A stretch of 64,000 nucleotides of DNA from Ktedonosporobacter rubrisoli (GCF_004208415.1 NZ_CP035758.1:8990001-9054000), one strand, 5' to 3'. Positions 44,498-54,066 are shown, counted from the first letter of the stretch. Numbers and translations are program-made. Notes: generated by a model not told the origin, from the sequence alone.

Positions 44498-45802
44498 TTA
44501 ACGGACTACCACACTGGCCAGCTCTGAGGCCCAGCCAAGTAGCTGCTCATCGGCCATGTACTTGCCAACAACTTGCAGTCCAAGCGGCAAGCCATTGGCG
44601 GCGTATCCGGCCGGCAGATTGATCGCTGGCAGGCCTGCATGTGTCCAGGGTAGATTCATAATGGCATCGCCGGTAGTGGTGATGCCTTCGGGGGCGGGAC
44701 CAGGAGCCGCGGGACTGATCCAGAGATCCACTTCATGCCGCTGTATTAAGGCCTCTAGCTCCGCGCGTAATTTAGCGCGCCCGGCGCGGGCCGCTGCCAG
44801 GTCTGACGCCTTGATTGTCTGGCCTGCGCGAATAGCCTGGGCGGTGCGCGGACGATAGAGCCCTTCATAGCGCGCAAACCAGGTGGCGTGCTCGCGGGCC
44901 ATTTCAGCATGCACAAGATTTCGATGGCGCAGGTTGATCTCGCTGATGTCAGGCAAGGCCGGTACGCGCTGCACGCGATATCCCGCCCTTTCAAGCGCCT
45001 CAACCTGGCCGGCAAAGGCGGCCTGGCCCTCGCTAGAGGCCTGAGCCAGATAAGGACCTTCAGGAATACCCAGAACTGGCCGATCCTTAAGCGAAACTGC
45101 TCGCCAATCATGGCAGAGCCAGGAAGCCGCCAGCGCACTCCCGGCGACATCTTGCGTAAATATGCCCACCGTATCGACTGAGGGAGAGCATAAAATAAGC
45201 CCATCTTCAGAAATGCGGCCATATGTTGGCTTGAAGCCGACGATACCACAGAAGGCGGCGGGCCGGATGGTCGAGCCAATCGTTTGCGTGCCCAGGGCCA
45301 GCGCGCAAAAACCGGCGGCTACCGCAGCAGCCGAGCCGCTGCTTGAGCCTCCCGGGCTGTACTGGAGATTATGAGGATTGCGCGTGAGGCCTGGCTCAAA
45401 ATAGGCCATCTCGGTAGTCACAGTTTTGCCCAGCACAAGAGCACCGGCCGCGCGTAGCTTGCTTACGCAGCTTGCCTCTTCTCCCGTAAGCTCGGAAGCT
45501 GGAAGCTGTGAGCCCGCCGAGGTTGGAAAGCCCGAGACATGGAACATATCCTTTATGCCCACTAGCACTCCATATAAGGGAGGCCGCTGTGCTGGATCGG
45601 GGAAGCGTTGTTGGAGCGCTTGGGCCTCACTCAGGAGGCGTTCGCAGCGCCTGGCTTCGGGTAAAAGCGCCTGCAATTCATCGTCAAGACTCTCGATACG
45701 CTGACATGTATCCTCGATATAGCTCACAAGCTCACGTTGATCGCTACGTAGTGCCGCAGCTGTGGGAGCGAGTGGCAAGGAAGCCAGAAATGGTGATGGC
45801 AT
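44498..45802 (-). CDS. Amidase (amidase signature family, AtzF/GatA-like)
   Basis: A 434-residue amidase-signature enzyme. Lys84 is in VGIKDM, the cis-Ser in PGGSSSGSAAA, and the nucleophile in TQTIGSTIRPAAF, so the triad is complete. The G-F-K-P-T-Y-G motif follows as expected. The N-terminus is compact, without the extra helices of the paralogue at 36936. No gatB or gatC is close. It is single-gene, with a terminator just downstream. Substrate unknown. Confidence 0.86.
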   Translation of the reverse strand: MPSPFLASLPLAPTAAALRSDQRELVSYIEDTCQRIESLDDELQALLPEARRCERLLSEAQALQQRFPDPAQRPPLYGVLVGIKDMFHVSGFPTSAGSQLPASELTGEEASCVSKLRAAGALVLGKTVTTEMAYFEPGLTRNPHNLQYSPGGSSSGSAAAVAAGFCALALGTQTIGSTIRPAAFCGIVGFKPTYGRISEDGLILCSPSVDTVGIFTQDVAGSALAASWLCHDWRAVSLKDRPVLGIPEGPYLAQASSEGQAAFAGQVEALERAGYRVQRVPALPDISEINLRHRNLVHAEMAREHATWFARYEGLYRPRTAQAIRAGQTIKASDLAAARAGRAKLRAELEALIQRHEVDLWISPAAPGPAPEGITTTGDAIMNLPWTHAGLPAINLPAGYAANGLPLGLQVVGKYMADEQLLGWASELASVVVR

Positions 45803-45997
45803 GGCAACCTCCTGCAGTTTACATTTATCTATGCCGTTCTTCAGAGCTTGTGACGTTTTTAATATCCTACAATTGGACTCATTATCCCTTGGTTTGCCTT
45901 GAACAGTGCAAAAAAGGCATCATCAGGACAAATGCTCTGCCATCGGCCCAAGCCTGCTCACAATACGCTTCCAGACCCTAGCTGTAGCCATTGGCCG

Positions 45998-46858
45998 CTA
46001 CTTGAGAGCTTGCGCGTAGAGGCCGGCCAATTGCTCAAGCTCGTGCATGTTTTCATGCTGGGGAGGGATTACCTCGGTCAGGCACCATCCAACGGTTGTC
46101 AGCTTGCTTATCATGATGTGCTGGAAATGTCGGAGGGTTTGTATATCTATGCCCCCAGGTGTAGGAAAGTGGGATATATCTTTAACTGCGGGAAAGGACA
46201 GTGGATCAAGCACGTCCACATCGATATGGAGATAGACATGGGAAAAGCCTTGCTTTTTGAGCGTATCTGCGATCTCCTCAGCCTGAGTAGTGAGTTGTGC
46301 GCTGGTGAATGAGGATACCTGTGCATGACTTAAGAAGCGCTGCTCTGGGACATCGAGATCCCTAACGCCGGCGAGAAAAATTTGCTGTGGAAGAAGCCTC
46401 GAAAATGATGTGGCAACTAGTTCTGGGGCGCCTTCCCCTAACAATGTTCGCAATACCATTCCATGAAAGGTCTTACTCGGAGAGGATAGGGGCGTATTCG
46501 AATCTGCGTGGGCATCTAGCCAGATCACTGCTAGATCACCGTCATATCGTTTGTTGAGAAAAGAGATCGGGGCAACTTCGATTCCGCAATCTCCCCCAAG
46601 GGTGAAAATACGGCGGGGATTCTTACTGCTCAAGAGGTGATGGGCCTCTTGTGCATAGCGCAGAATATGAGAGTAACCAAGGATATCGTGCTCGAAGTCT
46701 GGTTCGTGGGCAGCTTCAACCTTGATCGCATTGAAAGGAATGTGTGGCTGGAGGATCTGCTGGAGGATCGTTGCTCCTATATAGACCTCGGTTTTCCCTG
46801 AACCCTCCCACTGTGGAAAGAAGAGATATAGATCTTCTGAGGAATGCATCTCAGTCAT
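45998..46858 (-). CDS. Arginase/agmatinase-family protein with GGDC motif
   Basis: About 286 residues from the ATG at 46858, which has AAAGGA 8 nt upstream (a longer frame begins 16 codons earlier without an RBS). Ureohydrolase motifs are WLDAHADSN, TFHGM, and HIDVDVLDP, which supply most Mn ligands. The first motif reads LGGDCGIE, where the family usually has GGDH; Cys replaces a metal-ligand His. The fold is clear, but the substrate may not be arginine or agmatine. Neighbours are an amidase downstream (terminator-separated) and an MFS exporter upstream, which do not fix a pathway. Confidence 0.82.
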   Translation of the reverse strand: MTEMHSSEDLYLFFPQWEGSGKTEVYIGATILQQILQPHIPFNAIKVEAAHEPDFEHDILGYSHILRYAQEAHHLLSSKNPRRIFTLGGDCGIEVAPISFLNKRYDGDLAVIWLDAHADSNTPLSSPSKTFHGMVLRTLLGEGAPELVATSFSRLLPQQIFLAGVRDLDVPEQRFLSHAQVSSFTSAQLTTQAEEIADTLKKQGFSHVYLHIDVDVLDPLSFPAVKDISHFPTPGGIDIQTLRHFQHIMISKLTTVGWCLTEVIPPQHENMHELEQLAGLYAQALK

Positions 46859-46980
46859 GGGTTTATCCTTTCGATAGGGAGATGGTGATGGCCTCCAACT
46901 CCGCATTTCAAGTTTAGCAGAATTGTCTAACTGAGTCCAGGTGGGTGAAGAGGAGCAGCCTCAAGCTCCTTTATACCATG

Positions 46981-47015
46981 AAAAAAGAGAGCTCCAGATG
47001 TCTACCGGAGCTCTC
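46981..47015 (-). terminator. Terminator of the MFS exporter
   Basis: A 9-bp stem GAGAGCTCC (46987-46995) pairs with GGAGCTCTC (47007-47015), and on the minus strand TTTTTT follows at 46981-46986. It is about 10 nt after the MFS stop codon. Confidence 0.85.
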
Positions 47016-47025
47016 AAGAAGGAGG

Positions 47026-48276
47026 TCAGGCCCTGCGCAAGTGTGTGAAGACCACAATAATAGCGCTAAGGGCCAGGCCGCCGCTAATCAAGCCAAGCTC
47101 TATGCGCGGATCAAGCATAGCCAGGAGCAGGCCACCCAGAGCAGAACCGATTGCCTCAATACCATAGGTCAGGACACGGAAAGAGCTATTCACCCGTCCC
47201 TGTAACTCATCAGGCGTGATAGAAAGCCGATACGAGACCAGAGCAACTGCATATAAAGGCCAGATTAGCCCGACAAGTCCCCGGCCGATAATCAGCAAGG
47301 GCGCCGAAGTGGCCAGCGTACAGAGCAGCGTCGCCAGCGACCACACGATTACCGAACCAATGATGATCTGTCCAAAGCGCAAATGGCGCTTGACCCAGGG
47401 CGCCAGAAAGCCGCCAACCAGTCCGCCAATACCATCTGCGCTGATAATAATGCCCAGCATCAAGGCATCCAGATGGAGTCGATTCTGCACCAGCACGATG
47501 ATAGCCAGCTTGACGGGGACCGAGAGGAAATTGACGCTCATCGTAAGCAAGACCATGATGCGCAGAATAGGTTGCTGCCACAGGAAACGTAGCCCTTCCA
47601 TAATATCCTGCCAGAGATGGATCTTTTCTTGCTTGCGCTCGTTCTGGAAGGGCACACGAATAAAGCGCAAAGAGATCACCGAGATCAGGTAGGAGATGCT
47701 ATCTACCAGGTAGGCAAGGATTGCCCCGAGTACCGTTGAGCGCGCCAGGCTGATCAGCAACGTGCTCAGATTGGGACCGAGTAGCGTGGAAATATATTCC
47801 GTCACCTGGTCCAGGGCATACGCTTGTGGGATCTGGGCAGGCTTGACCACGCGCGGGAGGGCCGAGATCTGGGCCAGACCAAAGAGCACATTAGCAGTTC
47901 CCTCGATCACGGCTATAATATAGAGCTGGGCAACGCTCAAGTGACCCAGGAAAAAGGCCAGCGGCACCGAGCCTAGCGCTAACCAGCGCACTGCGTCACA
48001 GCGTATCATGATCGCTTTACGATCCCAGCGATCGATCAGGGCTCCGACTGGCAGGCTGAACAACAGGTAAGGGAGCATTTGCAGGGCTGCTACCAGTCCA
48101 GCCTGCGCCGGCGAATGGGTCAATGCTAGCACTAGCAGCGGCAAGGCCAGCGCTGACATATTGGTGCCGATAGTAGAGACAATCTGCCCGCTCCAGAGCA
48201 ACAAGAAGTCCTGATTGCGCCATAAAGGCCGTTCCGGAGCTGTTGAGGGCGAATCGGTAGGTGGTGCGTATTTCAT
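47026..48276 (-). CDS. MFS transporter, DHA3 (macrolide-efflux) type
   Basis: A 416-residue MFS protein from the ATG at 48276; AAGGAG lies 15 nt upstream, longer than usual, and the longer frame starts 18 codons earlier with no RBS. Helix 1 follows RNQDFLLLWSGQIVSTIGTNMS, and motif A is GALIDRWDRKAIMI, typical of DHA3/TetV-like efflux proteins. Twelve helices. The likely role is drug or macrolide export, substrate not predictable. It ends at a strong terminator and the next gene downstream is the arginase-like one, 120 nt beyond, on the same strand. Confidence 0.85.
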   Translation of the reverse strand: MKYAPPTDSPSTAPERPLWRNQDFLLLWSGQIVSTIGTNMSALALPLLVLALTHSPAQAGLVAALQMLPYLLFSLPVGALIDRWDRKAIMIRCDAVRWLALGSVPLAFFLGHLSVAQLYIIAVIEGTANVLFGLAQISALPRVVKPAQIPQAYALDQVTEYISTLLGPNLSTLLISLARSTVLGAILAYLVDSISYLISVISLRFIRVPFQNERKQEKIHLWQDIMEGLRFLWQQPILRIMVLLTMSVNFLSVPVKLAIIVLVQNRLHLDALMLGIIISADGIGGLVGGFLAPWVKRHLRFGQIIIGSVIVWSLATLLCTLATSAPLLIIGRGLVGLIWPLYAVALVSYRLSITPDELQGRVNSSFRVLTYGIEAIGSALGGLLLAMLDPRIELGLISGGLALSAIIVVFTHLRRA

Positions 48277-48607
48277 AGAAATGGCAATGTACTCCTTGAG
48301 CCAGAAAACTATAAGGAAGAAAAGAAACATAGTCCTGGCCTCAGGAGGAGGTGCGCGTGCGGCAGTGATGGCGCCTGGAGCGGCGGTTTTGTCATGCGGT
48401 CGTGTTGCGGTCCAGGAATGCCAGCCTGGTAGCCGCCGTTCGACTCAGTTGTCTCAATAGAACGTGTTCATTGAGGCCTCACCAGTGATAGAAAAATCAA
48501 TATACAAACTTTCTGCAAGTGTGGCATAAGCCAGCACAATCTGTCAAGAGAGCACCTTGACTTAACCCGCGACAGGTTCGTCGCTCTCCAAGCTCTACGT
48601 GTAGCTT
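48277..48607. other. Intergenic spacer
   Basis: A 331-bp region between two minus-strand genes. Apart from the RBS of the MFS gene it shows no supported gene. A GC-richer part near 48340-48440 has no open reading frame with a start and RBS. Confidence 0.4.
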
Positions 48608-49588
48608 CTAATAACCTCTGCTCGCATTGTATTGGTTAGTTAAGTGTTCACCGCTACGGTAGCGACGCAGGTTATCGGCGAAGATAGCGGCCAGGCGTTG
48701 ATCATAGTGCTCGGTATGGCCGGAGAGATGAGGCGTCAGGATGACATTTGGCAGCTCGTAGAGGGGACTATCTGCGGGCAAGGGCTCTTGTGCGGTCACA
48801 TCTAAGCCGGCCCCACCAATCTGGCCCTCCTGAAGGGCACGGATCAAGGCAGGCTCATCAATGACATTGCCTCGTGCGATATTCACAAGATAAGCGTCGT
48901 TGCGCATGGCCTGTAGCTCTGGCTCACTAATGAGCTTTGTAGTTTCCTTTGTTAAAGGAACCGAGAGCACTACATAATCGCTCTGTTTGAGCAACTCATG
49001 TAAATGCTGCCAGGCAAAGAGCTGATCCACGTCTGCATCTTGCCCATCTTCTTTTGCCGAAAACCTGGTGGCCAGGACACGCATACCAAAGGCGCGCGCT
49101 AACTGAGCGATCCGCCGTCCGATATGGCCCAGGCCGACAATGCCAATGCTGCGGCCTATAAGTTCACGCGAAGAGAAGGACCCGCCTTGGTAAGATCTGT
49201 GTAGCCATTTATGCTGACGTTGAGCTTCTACCAGTTGAGGCCAGGAGCGGTTAAACATCAGCATGCTACAAATCACATATTCGGCAATATTATGCGCATG
49301 GACGCCAGAAGCTGTCGTAACTATGATACCGCTCTTTGACGTGACAAGCGAGGCGGGCAAATGGTTAGTACCAGCAGCCGAGCTTTGCAGCCAGCGCAAG
49401 CGAGGGAAAAGCTCGTGCCAGTTAGCGGGCAGCGTTGGTGCGCAAATAATCTCGGCCTCATGGGCAAGGGGTTGCACCTTCTCATCAGTTAAGCTGGCGC
49501 AATTGACGATATCGGCCTCCGCAGCTTTTTCCAAGAGCTTGAGGGATTCTTCGCTAAAATGAAAGGTGCTTACAATTTTGGGGTACAT
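48608..49588 (-). CDS. D-2-hydroxyacid dehydrogenase
   Basis: A 326-residue NAD(P)-dependent enzyme from the ATG at 49588 (AGGAGG 13 nt upstream; the longer frame of 44 extra codons begins in unlikely sequence). Rossmann motif VGLGHIGRR, catalytic Arg in IARGNVIDE, the conserved Glu a little further on (AQEPLP) and catalytic His in LTPHLSGHTE. It oxidises or reduces D-2-hydroxy/2-oxo acids such as glyoxylate, hydroxypyruvate or longer ones. A phosphoglycerate dehydrogenase role is unlikely because no ACT or extra domain follows. It diverges from the response-regulator gene. Confidence 0.87.
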   Translation of the reverse strand: MYPKIVSTFHFSEESLKLLEKAAEADIVNCASLTDEKVQPLAHEAEIICAPTLPANWHELFPRLRWLQSSAAGTNHLPASLVTSKSGIIVTTASGVHAHNIAEYVICSMLMFNRSWPQLVEAQRQHKWLHRSYQGGSFSSRELIGRSIGIVGLGHIGRRIAQLARAFGMRVLATRFSAKEDGQDADVDQLFAWQHLHELLKQSDYVVLSVPLTKETTKLISEPELQAMRNDAYLVNIARGNVIDEPALIRALQEGQIGGAGLDVTAQEPLPADSPLYELPNVILTPHLSGHTEHYDQRLAAIFADNLRRYRSGEHLTNQYNASRGY

Positions 49589-49901
49589 AGAATAGACTAT
49601 TCCTCCTTGCTCTATTCCTGCTATATATATCGTCACATTCGTACCACATAGGGAGAGTACAATGCAAATGCTATATGTAAGCTTGCTGGCGATTGTGGCC
49701 AAATGGCCCTGGCAGCGCATGTCAGGTACCTTTGGGGGAAAGTTGCCGTATAATTTGCTAATACTTTCTTGAAGTGTTAGTATACATACTAGGTATCTTT
49801 CACATGGGTGAAAGATAAGAAAGCGTAGTTATAAAGGACAATGTTGTGACAAATGTGGGAAGCGATGGAAAGCGAACGGCGCTGGAGGGAACATAATACC
49901 C
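49589..49901. other. Divergent spacer with operator-like repeat
   Basis: A 313-bp region between the hydroxyacid dehydrogenase (minus) and the response regulator (plus). It has a TATAAT around 49752 without a good -35, and the inverted repeat at 49794-49817. No other gene is seen. Confidence 0.4.
49794..49817. promoter_or_regulatory. 10-bp perfect inverted repeat upstream of the response regulator
   Basis: TATCTTTCAC (49794-49803) and GTGAAAGATA (49808-49817) are perfect mirror arms with a 4-nt centre, 85 nt before the response-regulator ATG. It may be an operator or an RNA hairpin in the leader. Confidence 0.45.
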
Positions 49902-50294
49902 ATGATGCAAGCACCCAAGGTTCTTATTATCGACGATAGTACAACTGCATGCCTCTATATGGCTCAGGCCCTGGAAAAAGTGGGATATCAAGTGATTACC
50001 GCTACCGATGGGCGTGAAGGTATGGCCAAAATTTTTCAGGAGCAGCCACATTGCTTAATTTTAGATGTGCTGTTGCCGGGAATGAATGGTTTTGCGCTCT
50101 GCCGCCAGCTACGTGCTCAGGATTCATTACGTAATCTCCCTATTATTATGGTGAGCACGAAGAATACGCACGCTGATCAGGCCTGGGGACTACGGCAGGG
50201 GGCCAATCGTTATCTGCCCAAGCCCTTTACCGAAGAGGTTCTTGTGCACACTGTCGAAGAAGTACTGCCAGGATATATGCCTCGTCATCGATAA
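49902..50294 (+). CDS. Single-domain response regulator (CheY-like)
   Basis: A 130-residue receiver domain with no output domain. The acidic pair is Asp11-Asp12, the phosphorylation site is Asp55 (LILDVLLPG), Ser85 replaces the usual Thr/Ser in the switch and Lys107 (PKPF) is the conserved Lys. All key residues are present, so it should be phosphorylated by a partner histidine kinase. Such proteins act in chemotaxis or pili systems or as phosphate sinks. No kinase gene is nearby. A strong terminator follows. Confidence 0.9.
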   Translation: MMQAPKVLIIDDSTTACLYMAQALEKVGYQVITATDGREGMAKIFQEQPHCLILDVLLPGMNGFALCRQLRAQDSLRNLPIIMVSTKNTHADQAWGLRQGANRYLPKPFTEEVLVHTVEEVLPGYMPRHR

Positions 50295-50313
50295 TTCATC
50301 TGGAATAATTTCG

Positions 50314-50346
50314 GGTGCTGGAATGTATATTGCCAGCACCTTTTTT
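50314..50346 (+). terminator. Terminator of the response regulator
   Basis: An 8-bp stem GGTGCTGG (50314-50321) pairs with CCAGCACC (50333-50340), followed by TTTTTT. It lies about 20 nt after the stop codon. Confidence 0.9.
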
Positions 50347-50391
50347 CTCTATCCCGGGTCAGGCCATTTAATGGATATATAGGGCGGCCTA

Positions 50392-51579
50392 TCAAGCATA
50401 TACTCCCCATAAACGAATTGTCCCGTCATCACTGCCCGAAGCCAATCTCATGCCGTCCGCAGAAAGTGCCATGCTCCATATGCCCTGCGTATGTCCTGTA
50501 AGTTTTTTTTGCTCCTTAGCAGCTCGGCTATCCCAGAGCTGGATCAAGCCATTATGATGCGCTGCCGCCAGCACATGGCCATCCTTGCTCCAGGCAAGCG
50601 CATAGGCCCAGCCCGCGCCATTATGGCCATTGAGCGTTTGTGAATTCTTCCAGGTCGCAGTATCCCAAAGCTGGATGGTGCCGTCATCGTTAGAAGAGGC
50701 AAGTGAGCGCCCATCAGGTGACCAGGCAGTATCGTTGGGCTGGTCACGGGTTTCAAGAAAGGTTAATTGGCGCCCTGTCACGGCGTCCCATATCTGAACA
50801 AATCCATCATAGCGCGTGGTCGCAACGCGCTTACCATCAGGCGACCAGTCAAGGCCATAAGTCGCCGTGGGATAGAGGCCACCACCAAAGAGAGATTGCG
50901 GCGTAGAGCCGTTCCAGGTTGCCAGTTTCTGGCCCGTCTGGCTATCCCAGAGCTGTATATTTCCACTAGAATTGCCTGTCACCAGGCGCGTGCCGTCAGG
51001 CGACCAGGCCAGGCTGATAAAAAAGGGATAATTGCCTTCCTGTATAGTTGTGCGCACCTTTTGGGCTTTGATGTCCCAGATCAGCACGCTTTGATCTTCG
51101 CTGGCCGTGGCTAGCAGGTTTCCATCAGGGGACCATTTTGTGGCGTAGACCTGCTCAGTATGACCCTGGAGCGTAGCAAGATTCTTGCCGGTTTGGCTAT
51201 CCCAGAGTTGGACTATCTTATAGGCGCCTGCCGCCAGGACAGAACTATTAGGCGACCAACCAACGCCGCGAACAGCTCCAAAATTGTTCATACTTATTAC
51301 GCCCAGTAAACTTACATGATCGGCATTTTCTGGCCCTATCACCTGAGTAGGATTGCGCAGGGCGGCAGGCGCGCTGGTGGGTAACGCGTCTGGCGTAGGG
51401 GTTGGTCTGCTGGGAGTTGGCGTAGGAGTTGGGGAAAGCTGCTGGGTGGGCTTTTGCGTGGTCCCACAACCGGCGACAACACTGGTAGCTAACAAGGCTA
51501 TAAAGCCACGCCTGGATAGCCTTGACTCTGGAAAGAAATTACTCGACCTCACTTTACCATCGCTTAGCTTGTCATTCAT
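50392..51579 (-). CDS. WD40-repeat lipoprotein with Tat-like signal
   Basis: A 395-residue protein. The signal has LSRRGFIALLATSVVAGC: twin Arg at 23-24 and a lipobox with Cys38, so it looks exported by Tat and lipid-anchored. A Pro/Thr-rich spacer (residues 44-75) precedes seven WD40 blades (GVGWSPNSSVLAAG, TKWSPDGNLLATA, LAWSPDGTRLVTG and so on), most ending in LWD. It should present a propeller at the cell surface. A paralogue of the propeller is on the kinase at 33232. Whether they meet a common ligand is unknown. Confidence 0.85.
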   Translation of the reverse strand: MNDKLSDGKVRSSNFFPESRLSRRGFIALLATSVVAGCGTTQKPTQQLSPTPTPTPSRPTPTPDALPTSAPAALRNPTQVIGPENADHVSLLGVISMNNFGAVRGVGWSPNSSVLAAGAYKIVQLWDSQTGKNLATLQGHTEQVYATKWSPDGNLLATASEDQSVLIWDIKAQKVRTTIQEGNYPFFISLAWSPDGTRLVTGNSSGNIQLWDSQTGQKLATWNGSTPQSLFGGGLYPTATYGLDWSPDGKRVATTRYDGFVQIWDAVTGRQLTFLETRDQPNDTAWSPDGRSLASSNDDGTIQLWDTATWKNSQTLNGHNGAGWAYALAWSKDGHVLAAAHHNGLIQLWDSRAAKEQKKLTGHTQGIWSMALSADGMRLASGSDDGTIRLWGVYA

Positions 51580-51785
51580 AGCTTTTTCTCCATCTTGCTG
51601 AGATAACCAGAAATATACGCTTTTAATAATATACGCCAGTTCATATGTAAATTATTACATATTCTAAATTTGACATAAAAACCTTGCCTGAGGGCGTAGT
51701 GAGCGAGCTTGTGATATGATGAGCACTATGAAATAGGTAGCATTGGGATGAAAAGCAAAATACATCAGGCCAGGAGAGAACACAA

Positions 51786-52853
51786 ATGAGTACTGATGGA
51801 GAAACAATAGCTGTTCGTTCTGGAGAGAGCTTCGATATTCAGCGTGTAGAAGGTTACCTGCACGAGCATATTGCAGGGCTGGGCGAAGGTTTGCTACAGG
51901 TACGCCAATTTCCATCTGGAGCTTCTAATCTGACCTATTTGCTCACGAGTGGAGATTGGCAAGGCGTTTTACGCCGTCCTCCCTTTGGCCCGGTAGCACC
52001 GAAGGCGCATGATATGGCGCGTGAAGCCAGCTTATTGCTGAAGATCCATCCAGTTTTTCCCCTTGCGCCCAGGCCCTATATCTTTTGCGCCGACCTGACA
52101 ATTATGGGCGTCCCTTTCTATGTTATGGAGAGGCGCGAAGGAATAGTGCTTGATAGTAGTTTTCCGCAAGGCGTGGCTGTAGATGATGAGCTGTGTTGCC
52201 GCATCAGTGAGGCGGTAGTTGAGACTCTGGTCAAGATCCACGCTATCGACTGGCCGGCGGCCGGCTTGGGCTCATTTGGTCATCCCGAAGGCTTTCTGGC
52301 CCGTCAGGTGAAGGGCTGGATCGAGCGCTATCGGCGGGCCAGCTCTGACCATATTCCTCAGCTTGAGCCGTTAATAGGCTGGCTGACCGAGCATATCCCA
52401 CTTAGCCCGCCTCCAACGTTGATCCATAACGATTTCAAGCTTAACAATATGCTTATGAGCCGGGCCGATCTGGGACTGCCGGTCGCCGTCCTTGACTGGG
52501 AGATGGCCACCATCGGAGATCCACTTTTTGATCTGGCAAGCTCATTGAGTTATTGGGTCGAGCCAGATGATCCGCAGGAATTGCAAGAAGTATTGCCTAC
52601 CATCACGGCGCGGCCGGGCTTTATCACGCGTGAGCGCTTTAGCGAGCTCTATGCCCGGAAAAGTGGCAGAGATCTCTCAGCGCTCCATTTTTATATGATC
52701 TTTGCCTATTTTAAGCTGGCCGTAATCCTGCAACAGATCTATGTCCGTTGGAAGCGAGGGCAGACCAGCGATGAACGCTTCGCCACCTTTGATAGGCGCG
52801 TGCGCAACCTGATCATTCATGCGGCCCACCTGGCCGAAAGTGGGCGGCGTTAG
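51786..52853 (+). CDS. APH-like phosphotransferase, ACAD10/11 type
   Basis: A 355-residue aminoglycoside-phosphotransferase-fold kinase. N-lobe FPSGASNLTYLL and VLRRPPFG; the catalytic loop HNDFKLNNML supplies Asp and Asn, and LDWEMATIGDPLFDLA the metal-binding Asp. The RRPP and GDPLFDLA style matches proteins homologous to the APH domain of human ACAD10/11, which phosphorylate 4-hydroxyacyl-CoAs. Its 3' end faces the EEP gene (18 nt apart). It is a single-gene unit. Role in fatty/hydroxy acid breakdown is inferred from the family. Confidence 0.83.
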   Translation: MSTDGETIAVRSGESFDIQRVEGYLHEHIAGLGEGLLQVRQFPSGASNLTYLLTSGDWQGVLRRPPFGPVAPKAHDMAREASLLLKIHPVFPLAPRPYIFCADLTIMGVPFYVMERREGIVLDSSFPQGVAVDDELCCRISEAVVETLVKIHAIDWPAAGLGSFGHPEGFLARQVKGWIERYRRASSDHIPQLEPLIGWLTEHIPLSPPPTLIHNDFKLNNMLMSRADLGLPVAVLDWEMATIGDPLFDLASSLSYWVEPDDPQELQEVLPTITARPGFITRERFSELYARKSGRDLSALHFYMIFAYFKLAVILQQIYVRWKRGQTSDERFATFDRRVRNLIIHAAHLAESGRR

Positions 52854-52871
52854 CAAGTGGATAAATGGCGG

Positions 52872-53783
52872 TCAAGCCTCATCCAGAAAAGTAGCTCCTA
52901 GCGGCAAATGATCGCTGGCCTCACTTGCCTGCATGTCTGTGCCACATGTGATAGGAGCACATTCGCTGAGCTCCACAGTTAGCTCAGGGCTGGCGAAGAT
53001 ATAGTCGATACGACAGGCGGGCATGGCTGCCGGAAATGTAAAGCCTGCTGTATGGGGATGCAGGTAGCGAAAGCAATCAGTGTAACCTGCGTTCAAAAGC
53101 AGATCTATGCCACCTTCTGCATAAGGCTTACTATAGTGATCTAATAGGGCACAGGCTTTCTGGCTATTTAATACGGTGCGGAGCGTATATCTGAGTAGGC
53201 GCCTGCGCAAAGGGATCACCGCAGGCGGCGTGGGTTTAGGTGGCTGGGGTGGCATGTAGTGTGGGCCGGCGAGGATATAGCGCAGAATCTTGCTCGCGTA
53301 AAAAGGATCACCAGGCGCCAGCGAGTTGAAATCGCCCATTACGAGATGAGGCTTGCCTTTGTGGGTTTGCATGATGCGTAACATCTCTTCTACCTCGCGA
53401 CGTCTCACGAGATGACTTTTTGTCCTGTAGCCGAAATCAGATATTTGATGCATGAGGAAGAGCGTGAGCGCTTTGCCATCCGGCCTGCTCACGCATACCT
53501 CAAGGAAGTGACGGCGTACAAAGCTGCGCGGGTGTGTATGCACCCTTGAATGGAGTATTGGCAGGCGCGTGAGGATGGCGAGATTCCAGTCGCGGGCGTG
53601 TTTTCCATATCCACTCAGGCAATAGTGCATATTCAGGCGGTGTGCGAGCTCTTTAACTACCTCCGGATCAGTAGCTTCGACCAGGCCAATGATATCTGCC
53701 TGAGCCGTCTTGATGATCAGCGAAAGCTGTTCGACTCGCTGTGTGCCACCTAAGAGGATATTATAAGAGAGGATGCGTGTCAT
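52872..53783 (-). CDS. Endonuclease/exonuclease/phosphatase family hydrolase
   Basis: A 303-residue EEP-superfamily enzyme. Motifs in order: SYNIL, VEATD (metal-binding Glu), a His in FLMHQ, MGDFNSLAPGDPF (Asp and Asn), RIDYIF and SDHLPL (catalytic Asp-His). No signal peptide. The members hydrolyse phosphodiesters in DNA, lipids or small molecules; the target cannot be stated. It faces the APH-like gene. Confidence 0.87.
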   Translation of the reverse strand: MTRILSYNILLGGTQRVEQLSLIIKTAQADIIGLVEATDPEVVKELAHRLNMHYCLSGYGKHARDWNLAILTRLPILHSRVHTHPRSFVRRHFLEVCVSRPDGKALTLFLMHQISDFGYRTKSHLVRRREVEEMLRIMQTHKGKPHLVMGDFNSLAPGDPFYASKILRYILAGPHYMPPQPPKPTPPAVIPLRRRLLRYTLRTVLNSQKACALLDHYSKPYAEGGIDLLLNAGYTDCFRYLHPHTAGFTFPAAMPACRIDYIFASPELTVELSECAPITCGTDMQASEASDHLPLGATFLDEA

Positions 53784-53905
53784 TCCTTGCTATATCCTTC
53801 TAGCGAAGCGGGTGCAACGACCATATATTTATTTCAAAGCGTAGCTGAATATCTCACTTCAGGTCAAGAAGAATATGCTTCAGTTTTTTAATAGAACCCA
53901 AAATT

Positions 53906-53968
53906 TCCTCCTTGCCGCTGTCAGGCGGGCCAAAAACGAGAACTGAAAATCTCTGCAAGTAGGCGCCA
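53906..53968. repeat. Direct repeat copy 1 (63 bp)
   Basis: The segment beginning TCCTCCTTGCCGCTGTCAGG and ending CTCTGCAAGTAGGCGCCA recurs 161 bp downstream with one substitution and one 1-nt gap. See finding. Confidence 0.9.
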
Positions 53969-54066
53969 GAGGTTTCCACTCCTCCACACTGGGATTGTGA
54001 AGGGGCGTCGCGAGCAAGCGAATGAAGATCTTGATCCGGGGCGCGGGTGGAGCCCCGATTACTTCC

